From NCBI RefSeq assembly GCF_900110025.1, contig NZ_FOCE01000013.1, forward strand, positions 1 through 64,000: a stretch of DNA of 64,000 nt, in the 5' to 3' direction. Below, piece after piece: positions 11,101 to 19,617 of this stretch (the first letter of the stretch is position 1; each line of letters opens with the position of its first letter). Origin of the DNA: Gemmobacter aquatilis (lineage in GTDB: Bacteria; Pseudomonadota; Alphaproteobacteria; Rhodobacterales; Rhodobacteraceae). The position numbers were made by a program, and so were the translations under genes. The notes below the pieces were generated by a model. That model did not search any database. It was given only the letters and a program-made list of their open reading frames with translations, and was not told where the DNA came from.

Positions 11101-12400
11101 CTCCGTGCAAAACAAAGGGGCCTTTGTCTGGATATGGCTGCCAGGCGAAACCGACCCGGTCGTCGCGGGCCGGCTCGCGCTAGATCAGGACCGCTATGTC
11201 TTCAACTACGGTGCCAGCTATCTGGCCCGCAGCGACGCGATCCCGATTTATGAGCCCGAGCTTCCGCTTGGCCGGGGACTGATTGAACCGCCGGCCGGGT
11301 TGTCAATGGCCAGCAGCATTCGCGACGGATCCCCTGATGCCTGGGGACGTCGTGTGATCATCAACCGTCTGATCGGGGCAAAGGCTGCGGAAGCAGCCGG
11401 CCTGTCGGAACTCACCTTCCTGCTACAGTCGGGTTCGGATCGCATCGGCGCTCTGGATTTCCAGGAGTCCGCGACAAACTATGTGCCGCGCCTTAAGGCA
11501 AGCGCGCCTTACGAAGAGCTTCTCGAGGCCGCGGCCATGATCGAGAAGGGAGTGCCGCTTACCCCGACTCTCGACCTCGCGCTTAATCATGGCACCTCGA
11601 TCGGAGGTGCCCGTCCCAAGGCATTGATCGACGACGGTGATCGCAAACTGATCGCAAAGTTTTCGGCAAGCGCCGATATCTATAACGTGGTGAAGGCTGA
11701 GTTCATTGCCATGAAGCTGGCTTCAGCCTCAGGCCTGAACGTAGCACCCGTCTCCTTGATCCGCGCGGCAGGCAAGGACGTTTTGCTGATCGAGCGTTTC
11801 GACCGCGTAAAGGCCGCGAACGGCTGGCACCGGCGGGCGATGGTCTCAGCCCTTACAATCTTCGGTCTTGACGAGATGATGGCGCGCTATGCTTCCTATG
11901 CCGACCTTGCCGAGATCATCCGGCACAGGTTCACCGATCCGAAAGACACCCTGAGAGAGCTTTTCGCGCGGATCTGCTTCAACATCCTTTGTGGCAACAC
12001 CGATGACCACGCGCGTAACCATTCCGCATACTGGGACGGCAAGATGCTGTCGCTGACGCCTGCCTATGACATTTGTCCGCAAGGTCGAACGGGCTCCGAG
12101 GCCACTCAGGCGATGCTGATCACGGGTGACAACCGACGCAGCACGCTGGCCAGTTGCCTGGCTGCGGCTCCAGCTTTCCTGCTGGACGCGGACAAGGCGA
12201 CAAAGATCATGCTTCAGCAAATCACTACGATCGCGAACCATTGGGCTCGCGTCTGTGATGAGGCGAAGCTGGGCCAGACCGACCGCAGCCTTTTTGCGGG
12301 CCGTCAGTTCCTGAACACTTATTGCGCTCAAGACCTCGGCAGAGAAGCCGCCGTTTTGCGCGAGACGTTCGAGGCCGCGCACGCAAAAATCCTGGCCTGA
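11087..12400 (+). CDS. hipA: HipA family serine/threonine kinase toxin
   Basis: A 437-residue type II toxin kinase. N-terminal HipA_N region (about 15-120) holds GRLALDQDRYVFNYGASYL and the SSIRDGSPDAWGRRVI element. Kinase core motifs are present: IGGARPKALI (P-loop-like), LLIERFDRV, the catalytic FNILCGNTDDHARNHS and metal-binding LTPAYDICP. All key residues (Asp and Asn of the NTDDH loop, Asp of YDICP) are intact, so the kinase should be active. E. coli HipA phosphorylates glutamyl-tRNA synthetase; the target here is not known. Confidence 0.92.
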   Translation: MMTSDSVQNKGAFVWIWLPGETDPVVAGRLALDQDRYVFNYGASYLARSDAIPIYEPELPLGRGLIEPPAGLSMASSIRDGSPDAWGRRVIINRLIGAKAAEAAGLSELTFLLQSGSDRIGALDFQESATNYVPRLKASAPYEELLEAAAMIEKGVPLTPTLDLALNHGTSIGGARPKALIDDGDRKLIAKFSASADIYNVVKAEFIAMKLASASGLNVAPVSLIRAAGKDVLLIERFDRVKAANGWHRRAMVSALTIFGLDEMMARYASYADLAEIIRHRFTDPKDTLRELFARICFNILCGNTDDHARNHSAYWDGKMLSLTPAYDICPQGRTGSEATQAMLITGDNRRSTLASCLAAAPAFLLDADKATKIMLQQITTIANHWARVCDEAKLGQTDRSLFAGRQFLNTYCAQDLGREAAVLRETFEAAHAKILA

Positions 12401-12454
12401 GCGCAGAGATTACGCGCTTTTACAACCCGCATCCACTCGCAGCGGCACGCTTTT

Positions 12455-12480
12455 GGCCCCGGTCTTTCGACCGGGCCTTT
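12455..12480 (+). terminator. Terminator after hipA
   Basis: CCCGGTC (12458-12464) and GACCGGG (12469-12475) form a stem with a TTTC loop followed by CCTTT, 55 bp beyond the hipA stop. Confidence 0.55.
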
Positions 12481-12647
12481 GCTTTGGCGATCAATCGCCG
12501 CAGCGGGTGTTGGGGCGGGACCTGATGCGGCTAGCCGCACAAAAGCAGTGCCCGCATAGGAGCGGTTGAACGCATCCATGCCGTTAAATCGGGGATACGC
12601 GAGGTGGGGAATAAAATGCGCGAAGCAGGTCACGTTGATTGCATTCA

Positions 12648-13412
12648 TCAAACGCGCTGACGACCACCGTCAACCACAACATCAGATCCGTTCACAAAAT
12701 CACCTGCCTCCGAACAGAGATAGATCGCCGCATTGGCCACGTCGGCGATCCGGCCAAGGCTGCCCAGCGGCACCGAAGACAGGGGGCCCGCATCGGGATA
12801 CAGACGGCGCACCCCTTCTGTGTCCCCGATGGGGCCGGGCGCGATCGTGTTGCAGCGGATCCCGTCCGGCCCCCATTCGACCGCCAGCGTGCGCACAAGC
12901 GACATGACCCCCGCCTTGGCCGCAGCGGCATGCGCGCAACCGGGCCAACCGTCCAGCGCCCGCATGGTGGTGATCGCGATGAAGCGCCCGCCGTGGGGTG
13001 AGGCTTTCAGCGCAGGATAGGCGGCCTTGGCCGAATGAAACGTGCCGTGCAGATCAATGTCGATCACCGTGCGCCATGCATTGAAGGACATGTCGGAAAA
13101 GGGCAGGATGAAGTTCCCCGCCGCATTCGCCACCATGATGTCCAGCCCGCCAAAGCGGGCCACGGCCATATCGACCATGGCCTGCATCGCCCCGTCCTCA
13201 CGCACATCGGCTACAGCGGCAAGCGCCGCGCCTCCCTCGGCCCGGATGGCACCAGCCGCCGCCTCAAGCCGTTCGGCATTGCGGCTGGCGATCACCACCC
13301 GCGCGCCAACCCGGGCAAGTGCCCGGGCAATACCGAAGCCGATCCCGCTGCCACCGCCGGTGATCAGGGCCGTGCGACCGGCAAGGGCAGTCTGGCTGAA
13401 GGTCATCTGCAA
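12648..13412 (-). CDS. SDR oxidoreductase, 2,4-dienoyl-CoA reductase-like
   Basis: A 254-residue short-chain dehydrogenase/reductase. The NAD(P) loop TGGGSGIGFGIARALA and the following ASRN, typical of NADPH preference, are at residues 18-45; NAAGNFI follows near 95. The usual catalytic Tyr is missing: the active-site stretch reads GCAHAAAAKAG, which matches the 2,4-dienoyl-CoA reductase subfamily (QVHAGSAKA in the peroxisomal enzyme) rather than a classical alcohol dehydrogenase. LAVEWGPDGIRCNTIAPGPI also fits that subfamily. A beta-oxidation auxiliary role is therefore likely. It lies downstream of the ABM gene, in the same direction. Confidence 0.8.
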   Translation of the reverse strand: MQMTFSQTALAGRTALITGGGSGIGFGIARALARVGARVVIASRNAERLEAAAGAIRAEGGAALAAVADVREDGAMQAMVDMAVARFGGLDIMVANAAGNFILPFSDMSFNAWRTVIDIDLHGTFHSAKAAYPALKASPHGGRFIAITTMRALDGWPGCAHAAAAKAGVMSLVRTLAVEWGPDGIRCNTIAPGPIGDTEGVRRLYPDAGPLSSVPLGSLGRIADVANAAIYLCSEAGDFVNGSDVVVDGGRQRV

Positions 13413-13463
13413 CCCGTAGAATTGAAGGCGCAGAGCGCATTGCCGCCCTGTGCCATGTGGCGA

Positions 13464-13820
13464 TTACTTGGTGAAACCGTCAAACGGGGTCAGGTAGACC
13501 GCGCCGAACCCGTCAAGGATGGCCCGCGCCTCGGGCGAAGGCACCCCGTAGACAACGAAGCTTTGAACCCGCGCCAGAGCCCCGAACGCCTCGGCAAAGC
13601 GCGAGAAGGTCTGGGTGACGTGGGTAACCACCGCCGCGGAATCCCGATAATGTTCAAGGATGTGGATGGAGGACTGGTCAGCCGACACGTTGTATTCATA
13701 GGCCATGGAGCCTGCCTCGGCCCGCGTCGCCTCGACCAGGGGTGACACGACGGCCTTGAAATCGGCGAATCTTTCCGGTTCGACCGCGAACACGCAAACC
13801 CAATAGATATCTTCTTTCAT
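13464..13820 (-). CDS. Antibiotic biosynthesis monooxygenase (ABM) domain protein
   Basis: A 118-residue protein of the dimeric alpha+beta barrel ABM/YgiN-like family, start MKEDIYWVCVFAVEPERF behind GGGGGAGATT. Typical features are the FADFKAVVSPLVEATRAEAGSMAYEY segment in two parts and HILEHYRDSAAVVTHV. Family members are cofactor-independent oxygenases or small accessory proteins. In this operon it may act on a quinone-like or ketone intermediate (inference). Its promoter region carries two TGTC-N8-GACA-type operator copies shared with the island. Confidence 0.75.
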   Translation of the reverse strand: MKEDIYWVCVFAVEPERFADFKAVVSPLVEATRAEAGSMAYEYNVSADQSSIHILEHYRDSAAVVTHVTQTFSRFAEAFGALARVQSFVVYGVPSPEARAILDGFGAVYLTPFDGFTK

Positions 13821-13900
13821 TTCGGAATCTCCCCCTTCCCGCGCGGTCAAGCCCACCCGGTCATGGCTATATCCGCCGTCAGGACGGCGCTTTTCTCAAC

Positions 13901-13976
13901 TGTCCCTTCTGCGACATCCGTCCTGAGACAGGTTGCACCGGCCCGCTGCGCAAGGGCTGCCGTCTCCTGCGCGACA
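13901..13976. promoter_or_regulatory. Two island operators (TGTC-N8-GACA) in a divergent promoter
   Basis: Copies are TGTCCCTTCTGCGACA (13901-13916) and CGTCTCCTGCGCGACA (13961-13976), 60 bp apart, with an extra half-site-like TGAGACAGG at 13924-13932. They lie between the leftward ABM/SDR unit and the rightward SDR gene. The same motif precedes 17466, 21303/21577, 27549/27905 and 35594, and is the probable binding site of the AcoR-like activators. Confidence 0.6.
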
Positions 13977-14131
13977 GGAGCGGCACCGGGGAATGCCGCA
14001 TTTGATGCAATTGCCGGGCGCGCGGGCGCGTGTTGGGCTGCACGCAGGGAGGGTTCGGCGCCCGGCGGGCATGCGCCGGAACAGACAGGCGCCGACACCT
14101 GCTGACCACGACCCATGAACAGGAGGAAGAC

Positions 14132-14923
14132 ATGGCGCAGTCGCAGTTTTCGTTGGAAGGCAAGATCGCATTGGTGACCGGCGGCGGTCGCGGCATTGGC
14201 GCAGGCATCGCGCAATGCCTCGCGCAGGCCGGGGCCGATGTGGTGATCGCGGATTACACGATGGAGCTGGCCGAAACCGGCGCGCAGACCATCGCCGCCC
14301 TGGGCAAGCGCACCGCCGCACTGCAGGTCGATGTGCGCGAGCCCGACAGTGTCGCCGCCATGGTGGAAGCGGTCGAAAAGCAGTTCGGTCGGCTGGACAT
14401 CGCAATGAACAACGCCGGGGTCGTCAGCCTGGGCGGGGTGGAGGAGCTGACGCTGGAGCAGTGGGATGACGTGATCGACATCAACCTGCGCGGCGTGTTC
14501 CTGTGCTGTCAGGCCGAGATCAGGGTGATGCGCAAGCAGAAGTTCGGGCGGATCATCAACACCGCCTCGATCGCGGGCAAGGTGGGCTTTCCGCAGTTGT
14601 GCCACTACAGCGCGTCGAAATTCGGGGTGATCGGCATGACCAATGCGATTGCCAAAGAGGTGGCGAAAGACGGGATCACCGTCAATGCCCTGTGCCCCGG
14701 CATCGTGGGCACCGGCATGTGGCGCGGCGAAACCGGCCTGTCGGGCAAATGGGCGCTGCCGGGGGAAACCGAGGAAGCCTCGTGGGCGCGCCACCAGCAG
14801 ATCTTCCTGCCGCAAGGCGAGGCGCAGACGCCCGAGGATATGGGGCAGATGGTGGTCTATCTCGCCTCTGCCCCGCATGTGACGGGGCAGGCGCTGGCGG
14901 TGGATGGCGGCTTCTCGCTGTAA
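14132..14923 (+). CDS. SDR family NAD(P)-dependent oxidoreductase
   Basis: A classical SDR of 263 residues, start MAQSQFSLEG behind AGGAGGAAG. It has TGGGRGIGAGIAQCLA (cofactor loop), NNAGV, catalytic Ser in NTASIAG, and the YSASK Tyr-Lys pair. Asp in VVIADYT after strand 2 indicates NAD(H) preference. NALCPGIVGTGMW and DMGQMVVYLAS complete the fold. It probably oxidises a secondary alcohol to the ketone that feeds the luciferase-like monooxygenase further on (inference from context). It is transcribed alone, with a strong terminator after it. Confidence 0.88.
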   Translation: MAQSQFSLEGKIALVTGGGRGIGAGIAQCLAQAGADVVIADYTMELAETGAQTIAALGKRTAALQVDVREPDSVAAMVEAVEKQFGRLDIAMNNAGVVSLGGVEELTLEQWDDVIDINLRGVFLCCQAEIRVMRKQKFGRIINTASIAGKVGFPQLCHYSASKFGVIGMTNAIAKEVAKDGITVNALCPGIVGTGMWRGETGLSGKWALPGETEEASWARHQQIFLPQGEAQTPEDMGQMVVYLASAPHVTGQALAVDGGFSL

Positions 14924-14937
14924 GTGCCTGAAAGACC

Positions 14938-14964
14938 AAGGCCGCCCGTGGGGGCGGCCTTTTT
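14938..14964. terminator. Bidirectional terminator
   Basis: AAGGCCGCCC (14938-14947) pairs with GGGCGGCCTT (14952-14961) around GTGG, with a T-run to 14964. It separates the convergent SDR (+) and AcoR-like regulator (-). Confidence 0.85.
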
Positions 14965-14982
14965 CGGCACAGGCCTGCCGGA

Positions 14983-16866
14983 TCAGCTTTCCTCGCGCGC
15001 CTTCTGGATCTGGATCTTGCGATACAGCGTCGCGCGCGACACCCCCAGATACTTCGCCGTCAAAGAGACATTGCCGCCGTTGTAGCGCAGCGCCGCCTCG
15101 ATCTTCGAGGCCTCGGATTGTGACCGCGCCGTCAGATCCTTGCGCGCGATCTCGTCCACGATGTCATCGGGCAAATGATCCAGCCGCACGGATTTACCCT
15201 CGGCCAGCGCAATCGCGTGGCGCAGGGCAAGGCGCACCTGACGCAGGTTGCCGGGCCAGTAATAGTTCAGCAGCACAAGGCGCGCCTCTTCCTCCAGCTC
15301 AAGCGCCGGCTTCCCAAGCGCCGCCCGCTCCATCTGAAACAGGCCGCGGATCGTTCCGGCAAGGTCCGGGTTGCTGCGCAGCGGCGCAAGCGAGATCGCG
15401 CCCCCCTTCAGGCGGTGCAACAGATCGGCGCGCAGCTTGCCCTCCTTGACCATCACCTCAAGATCCAGCGCCGTGATAACGATGATCCCCAGCCCGTTCG
15501 CCCCGGACTGGCGATCATGTTCCAGCAGCGCCAAAAGTGCGGCCTGCCCTGCCGGTCCAAGTTCGTTGAACCGGTCGAAGATCAGGCAGGCTTTCGGACG
15601 CGTCAGGCAGGCCTGCAACACACCGCTGGTTTCCAGCTCACGGTCCAGCGTGGCGCAATCTATCAGCACCAGTTCGCCCTCCTCGCCCGAACAGCGGCGG
15701 GCGACGGTCTGGGCAAACACCGTCTTGCCCGTGCCCGTCTCACCATGGACAATCAGCGGCAGACCCGCTGACAGCAGCCGCTGCGCCCGGTCCATCGCCT
15801 GTGCCATGATCGGATCGATGCGCAGATCGCCCGGCGCCGGATCGGCATTGCGCACCGGAACAATTGCCGGGCGGGCCGAGGCGGCCCCTTTGCCCTGGCT
15901 GCGCGCCACACGCCCCGTGCGTGTTTCGGGGATCGACAGGACCGCCTGCAATGTCCGCCCCTGATAGGACAGGCTGATCGGGCGATCCGGGCGCATGTCA
16001 GACAGCGCCGCATCCAGATCAAACAGCGTTTCGGCCGAGTCGCCGATCAGGTGCTGGATCGGACAGCCCAGCAATCTGGCCACATGCGAACTCCCATCCA
16101 GAATGCGGCCCGTGTCGTCCAGCGCAAGGCGGCCTTCTTCGGCCAGATCCATGGTTTCGGCGCTGTTCACCAGGCGCAGTTGTACATTGCCCCGGTGCAT
16201 CCTGCCGAAATAGGCATTCTCGATCCGCCGCGCCGAGCGTTCGACGATATTGCGCACGACATTGTTCATCCGCGCATCCACTTCGGCGCGGGCCGAGGTC
16301 ACGTTGATGACGCTTTCAATCGCCCCCTGCCGGCCGAAAACCGGCGCGGTCAGGCAGGTCAGTGCCTGCGTCGCAGCGCCATAATGCTGGCTGCCAACGA
16401 TGGAGACTGACTGGCCCACCCGCAGGCAGGTGCCCACGCCATTCGTGCCCTGCCGCTCTTCCGTCCAGACGGACCCCGGAATGACACCAGAACCTGCAAG
16501 CTCGCCAAGATACTGGTAGTCACACCGGAACAGCAGCATCGCCCCCTGTGGCGAGGCGAGCGAGACCAGATATTCGCTGTCCACCAGACGCGAGAACAGC
16601 CGCTCCACCTCGGGTTCCGCGATGCGCAGAAACTCCTCGCGCTCGTCCAGCAGCAGGCGCAGTTCGGTATGGCCCAGCACCTCGGCCCGCGGCACGCGAT
16701 CAGGCAGCAGATTATAGTCGGCAAGGCAGCGCTTCCACGATTCGGCCACCACATCGGGCAACCGCGCCGCATCGCCCAGCCCCCGCGCCCGGCGGATACT
16801 GTCGATCTCTTGCCAGACGGGGTCCGCCGGTCTGATTTCGTCACTCGTTTTCATGTCCCACATCAT
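14983..16866 (-). CDS. AcoR-like transcriptional activator with degenerate sigma-54 AAA+ domain (paralogue 1)
   Basis: A 627-residue regulator starting MMWDMKTSDE or at the MKTSDE ATG (16854). Layout: GAF-type sensor (about 70-230, with the AcoR hallmark TNGVGTCLRVGQSVSIVGSQHY in two halves), PAS-like segment (about 240-310), AAA+ domain (about 350-570), and Fis-type HTH at the C-terminus (NVSLTAKYLGVSRATLYRKI). Walker A GETGTGKT is intact, but the GAFTGA sigma-54 contact loop is absent, and Walker B reads CLIFDRFNEL with Arg where the catalytic Glu belongs. It probably activates without sigma-54. Its likely targets are the TGTC-N8-GACA sites. Confidence 0.85.
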   Translation of the reverse strand: MMWDMKTSDEIRPADPVWQEIDSIRRARGLGDAARLPDVVAESWKRCLADYNLLPDRVPRAEVLGHTELRLLLDEREEFLRIAEPEVERLFSRLVDSEYLVSLASPQGAMLLFRCDYQYLGELAGSGVIPGSVWTEERQGTNGVGTCLRVGQSVSIVGSQHYGAATQALTCLTAPVFGRQGAIESVINVTSARAEVDARMNNVVRNIVERSARRIENAYFGRMHRGNVQLRLVNSAETMDLAEEGRLALDDTGRILDGSSHVARLLGCPIQHLIGDSAETLFDLDAALSDMRPDRPISLSYQGRTLQAVLSIPETRTGRVARSQGKGAASARPAIVPVRNADPAPGDLRIDPIMAQAMDRAQRLLSAGLPLIVHGETGTGKTVFAQTVARRCSGEEGELVLIDCATLDRELETSGVLQACLTRPKACLIFDRFNELGPAGQAALLALLEHDRQSGANGLGIIVITALDLEVMVKEGKLRADLLHRLKGGAISLAPLRSNPDLAGTIRGLFQMERAALGKPALELEEEARLVLLNYYWPGNLRQVRLALRHAIALAEGKSVRLDHLPDDIVDEIARKDLTARSQSEASKIEAALRYNGGNVSLTAKYLGVSRATLYRKIQIQKAREES

Positions 16867-16920
16867 GCCCCTCCCAAGACATTGGATGCGAAAGCCGTTC
16901 CCTCGGGGTGCGGCTTGTCC

Positions 16921-17466
16921 TTATGCGTAAGCGCGACCCGCCAGCTTGGCGGGCCCCCCGTTGATCCAGATCAGCGGATCGCATTCACCCGCGCCACTGC
17001 CATCTGCCAGCCGGACCCCGTCAATCCGCCCAATGAAGACCGTCTGATCTTCATAACTCTGTGCGGTGGCCACTGAACAAAAGAAGCTTGCCGTCGCCGT
17101 TGCCAGATAGGGCAGCCCCCCCAGACCGGCGCGCCACGTCCCGTTGGTGAATCGTGAGGCCCGCAGATCGCTGCGGCTGAACTTGTCGAGCAGCTCGATA
17201 TCCTTGCTGGTGATCTGGTTCAGACAATACATCTGGCTGTCCCGGATCGCCGGATAGGCCGAGGCCGCGTGGCTGACCGCAACGATCATCGACGGCAGGT
17301 GCGACGAAAACGGCACTGCCGTCGTGACGGCAAGCCCGTGATAGCGCCCCTCGGGATCGCGCGTTGTCAGAAGCGAGATGTTGACGGCCGTGCCGCGCAG
17401 GCTTTTTCGCAGAGTCTCCGAAAACGCGGCATCGGTATCGCAATAGACGCCTGTCACGTCATCCAC
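16921..17466 (-). CDS. Flavin reductase (FMN-dependent, HpaC-like)
   Basis: A 181-residue flavin reductase-domain protein supplying reduced flavin to a two-component monooxygenase. Diagnostic segments are the GLAVTTAVPFSSHLPSMIVAV flavin-binding strand (read in two halves), HAASAYPAIRDS and the CSVATAQSYEDQTVFIG barrel strand ending in PLIWINGG. The flavin-site TS/TT-x(2)-PFSS motif is intact. Just upstream lies an operator (17572-17607). A second flavin reductase lies at 20773-21303; two reductases for one monooxygenase suggests different inducers or a second oxygenase. Confidence 0.85.
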   Translation of the reverse strand: MDDVTGVYCDTDAAFSETLRKSLRGTAVNISLLTTRDPEGRYHGLAVTTAVPFSSHLPSMIVAVSHAASAYPAIRDSQMYCLNQITSKDIELLDKFSRSDLRASRFTNGTWRAGLGGLPYLATATASFFCSVATAQSYEDQTVFIGRIDGVRLADGSGAGECDPLIWINGGPAKLAGRAYA

Positions 17467-17571
17467 CTCGTTGTTCGAAGAATCTCACGCAGATCGCCAT
17501 CACGAAGTCCCTCCCTCCGGACAGAGATTACCGGGATCGGTGGGCCAAAGCCTATGCCTCAGATGCGAAAG

Positions 17572-17607
17572 GCGCCCGTCTCAAACTGTCTCACCTGAGA
17601 CGGGCGC
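17572..17607. promoter_or_regulatory. Composite operator upstream of the first flavin reductase
   Basis: Arms GCGCCCGTCTCA (17572-17583) and TGAGACGGGCGC (17596-17607) form a perfect 12-bp inverted repeat with a 12-nt spacer. The core matches both island motifs: TGTC-N8-GACG at 17587-17602, and CGTCTCA-N12-TGAGACG at 17577-17602 as seen at 41604 and 50942. It could also fold as a stem after the CoA-transferase gene, but no T-run follows. Confidence 0.6.
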
Positions 17608-17671
17608 GGTGTCTCAGGCTGGGCAGAGGTGGCGCGCATTGCGGTGCGCCTGCCCTATGGCCTGCCTTGGC

Positions 17672-18856
17672 TCAGATCACGACTTTCGCCGCGATCAGTT
17701 CCTCCACCCGCGCCGCGCCAAGCCCGAAACGCGCCAGCACCTCGCGGCTGTGTTCGCCGATGGCGGGCGGCGGCAGATGCACCGCGCCGGGCGTGCGGCC
17801 CAGTTTCACGGCAATGCCCGGCCCGCGATAATCGCCACATTCGACCGTCATTTCCCGCGTGGCGGTGTGGGCTTGCGCCAGGGCCTCTTCAACCTTCAGC
17901 ACTGGCGCGCAGGGCACACCCAGATCCATCAGCCGCTGAAACAGGGCCATGCCGTCATGCGGCGCCAGCAACGGGATCAACCGGGCGCGCAGGCTGTCAC
18001 GGTTCACCACGCGGTCGCCATTGGTCAAGAAGGGGGCTTCGCTGGCAAGCCCCGCCTCGCCCAACTCGCGGCACAGGTTGCGGAACTGCCGGTCATTGCC
18101 CACGGCCAGAAACAGCGGCACGGTGCCGGTGGGGAACAGGTCATAAGGCACGATATTGGGGTGGCCATTGCCGGTGCGGATCGCCTTGCCACCGTTCAGC
18201 ACATTGGCGGCATGGGGGTGCAGCATGGCGATCGCCGTATCATACAGCGTCACCTCCACCATCTGCCCCTTGCCGGACCGGTTGCGTTCCAGCAGGGCCA
18301 GCAGGATGCCCATGCAGCCATACATGCCGGTGCAGGTGTCCACGATCGGAATCCCGATCCGGCAGGCGTCATCAGCGGGATTGCCATTCACCGCCATCAG
18401 CCCCGACATGGCCTGAAGCGCCGCGTCATAGCCGGGCAACCCGCCAAATTCCCCAGTTTCGCCAAAGCCCGAGACCCGGCAATGCACCAGATGCGGAAAG
18501 CGCCGGGTGATTTCGGACAGGTCGGACAGACCCCATTTCGCCCAGGTGCTGGCCTTGAAATTCTCGATGAAGACATCCGCCGTTTCCAGCATCTGGAACA
18601 TCAGCGCCAGCCCCTCGGGCTGCGTCAGATCGACGGCCACATCCTTCTTGTTGCGATTCAGCCCCAGATAATAGGGAGCCACCCCATCGACGAAAGGCGG
18701 GCCGAACCGACGGGTGTCATCGCCGTCGAACGCCTCGACCTTGATGACCTCGGCGCCATGATCGCCCAGCAACTGCCCGGCAAAGGGCCCGGCCAGCACA
18801 CGCGAAGCATCGACGACGACAGTGCCTTCAAGGCAGCCGGAAGGGGGCGCAAACAT
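17672..18856 (-). CDS. Class III CoA-transferase (CaiB/BaiF family)
   Basis: A 394-residue family III CoA-transferase that moves CoA from an acyl-CoA to a free acid. Family marks: VVVDASRVLAGPFAGQLLGD near the N-terminus, NRNKKDVAVDLTQPEGL, and the catalytic Asp in GYDAALQAMSGLM (about 165-178). GIPIVDTCTGMYGCMGIL follows. It should activate the acid released by ring opening or aldehyde oxidation. It is the third gene of the leftward LLM-ribB-CoA transferase unit. Confidence 0.92.
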   Translation of the reverse strand: MFAPPSGCLEGTVVVDASRVLAGPFAGQLLGDHGAEVIKVEAFDGDDTRRFGPPFVDGVAPYYLGLNRNKKDVAVDLTQPEGLALMFQMLETADVFIENFKASTWAKWGLSDLSEITRRFPHLVHCRVSGFGETGEFGGLPGYDAALQAMSGLMAVNGNPADDACRIGIPIVDTCTGMYGCMGILLALLERNRSGKGQMVEVTLYDTAIAMLHPHAANVLNGGKAIRTGNGHPNIVPYDLFPTGTVPLFLAVGNDRQFRNLCRELGEAGLASEAPFLTNGDRVVNRDSLRARLIPLLAPHDGMALFQRLMDLGVPCAPVLKVEEALAQAHTATREMTVECGDYRGPGIAVKLGRTPGAVHLPPPAIGEHSREVLARFGLGAARVEELIAAKVVI

Positions 18857-18916
18857 GGAAACCTCGTTTCACGAAAGAAGACGCGCGGGCCTGTGGCCCG
18901 CGCGGCAGGGATGCGA

Positions 18917-19588
18917 TCACAGATCGCCGCGCTGGCGCCGCCAGTCGATCATCTCGGCCACCGAGATTTTCAACAGGCCGTGGCGTTCGGCGAAGACGTC
19001 GATCTGATCGCCTGCCATCATCGAGCCATCGCGGTTGACCATCTCGCACAGCACGCCCACCGGCACATGCCCCGCCAGGCGCACCAGATCGAAGGCCGCC
19101 TCTGTATGGCCTTCGCGCGTCAACACGCCGCCCTCCCGCGCGCGCAGCGGAAAGATATGGCCGGGGCGGCGCAGGGCCGTCGGGTCGGCAATCTCGGCGG
19201 ACAGCGTGTGAAAGCTGAGCGTGCGGTCCTTGGCCGAAACCCCGGTGCCGCAGGCCTTCGCATCGCAGGTGACGGTAAAGGCCGTTGCATGCGGATCGTC
19301 ATTGTTGGCCACCATCGGCGGAAGGTGAAGCGCATCGGCACGGGTGCCACTCATCGCGGCACACAGAATGCCGGTCGAGTGGTTGACCATGAAAGCCACC
19401 ATTTCAGGCGTAATGGTGGCCGCCGATGCGATCAGATCGCCCTCGTTTTCCCGCGAGTCGTCATCGACCACAATCACCATCCCGCCTGCGGCGATGATGT
19501 CGATTGCCAGGCTGACGCGCTTGTCGGGCTGGGTGTCTGAAAAATATCCTGCCTGGTCAGACGCCAGGATCACCTTGTCGATGTTCAT
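18917..19588 (-). CDS. ribB: 3,4-dihydroxy-2-butanone-4-phosphate synthase
   Basis: RibB, 223 residues, single-domain form without the GTP cyclohydrolase II part. It converts ribulose 5-phosphate to the four-carbon precursor of riboflavin. Motifs: the acidic loop VDDDSRENEGDLI, VNHSTGILCAAM, and the His/Glu site REGGVLTREGHTEAAFDLVR in two parts. The start follows GGGAGGAAGAA. A RibB gene embedded between a flavin monooxygenase and a CoA-transferase is unusual for a housekeeping gene. It probably boosts flavin supply during induction (inference). Confidence 0.95.
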   Translation of the reverse strand: MNIDKVILASDQAGYFSDTQPDKRVSLAIDIIAAGGMVIVVDDDSRENEGDLIASAATITPEMVAFMVNHSTGILCAAMSGTRADALHLPPMVANNDDPHATAFTVTCDAKACGTGVSAKDRTLSFHTLSAEIADPTALRRPGHIFPLRAREGGVLTREGHTEAAFDLVRLAGHVPVGVLCEMVNRDGSMMAGDQIDVFAERHGLLKISVAEMIDWRRQRGDL

Positions 19589-19617
19589 TTCTTCCTCCCG
19601 CCGATGGTGGTTGCAGA

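Noticed and set aside
13920-14010. Possible sigma-54 (-24/-12) promoter such as GGCAC-N-TGC before the SDR gene
   Set aside because: GG-to-GC spacing is off by one from the required 10 bp, and the local regulators lack the GAFTGA contact loop.
17572-17607. Reading the perfect inverted repeat as an intrinsic terminator of the CoA-transferase gene
   Set aside because: No T-run on the minus strand and the core matches the operator motif seen at eight other places; kept as operator.
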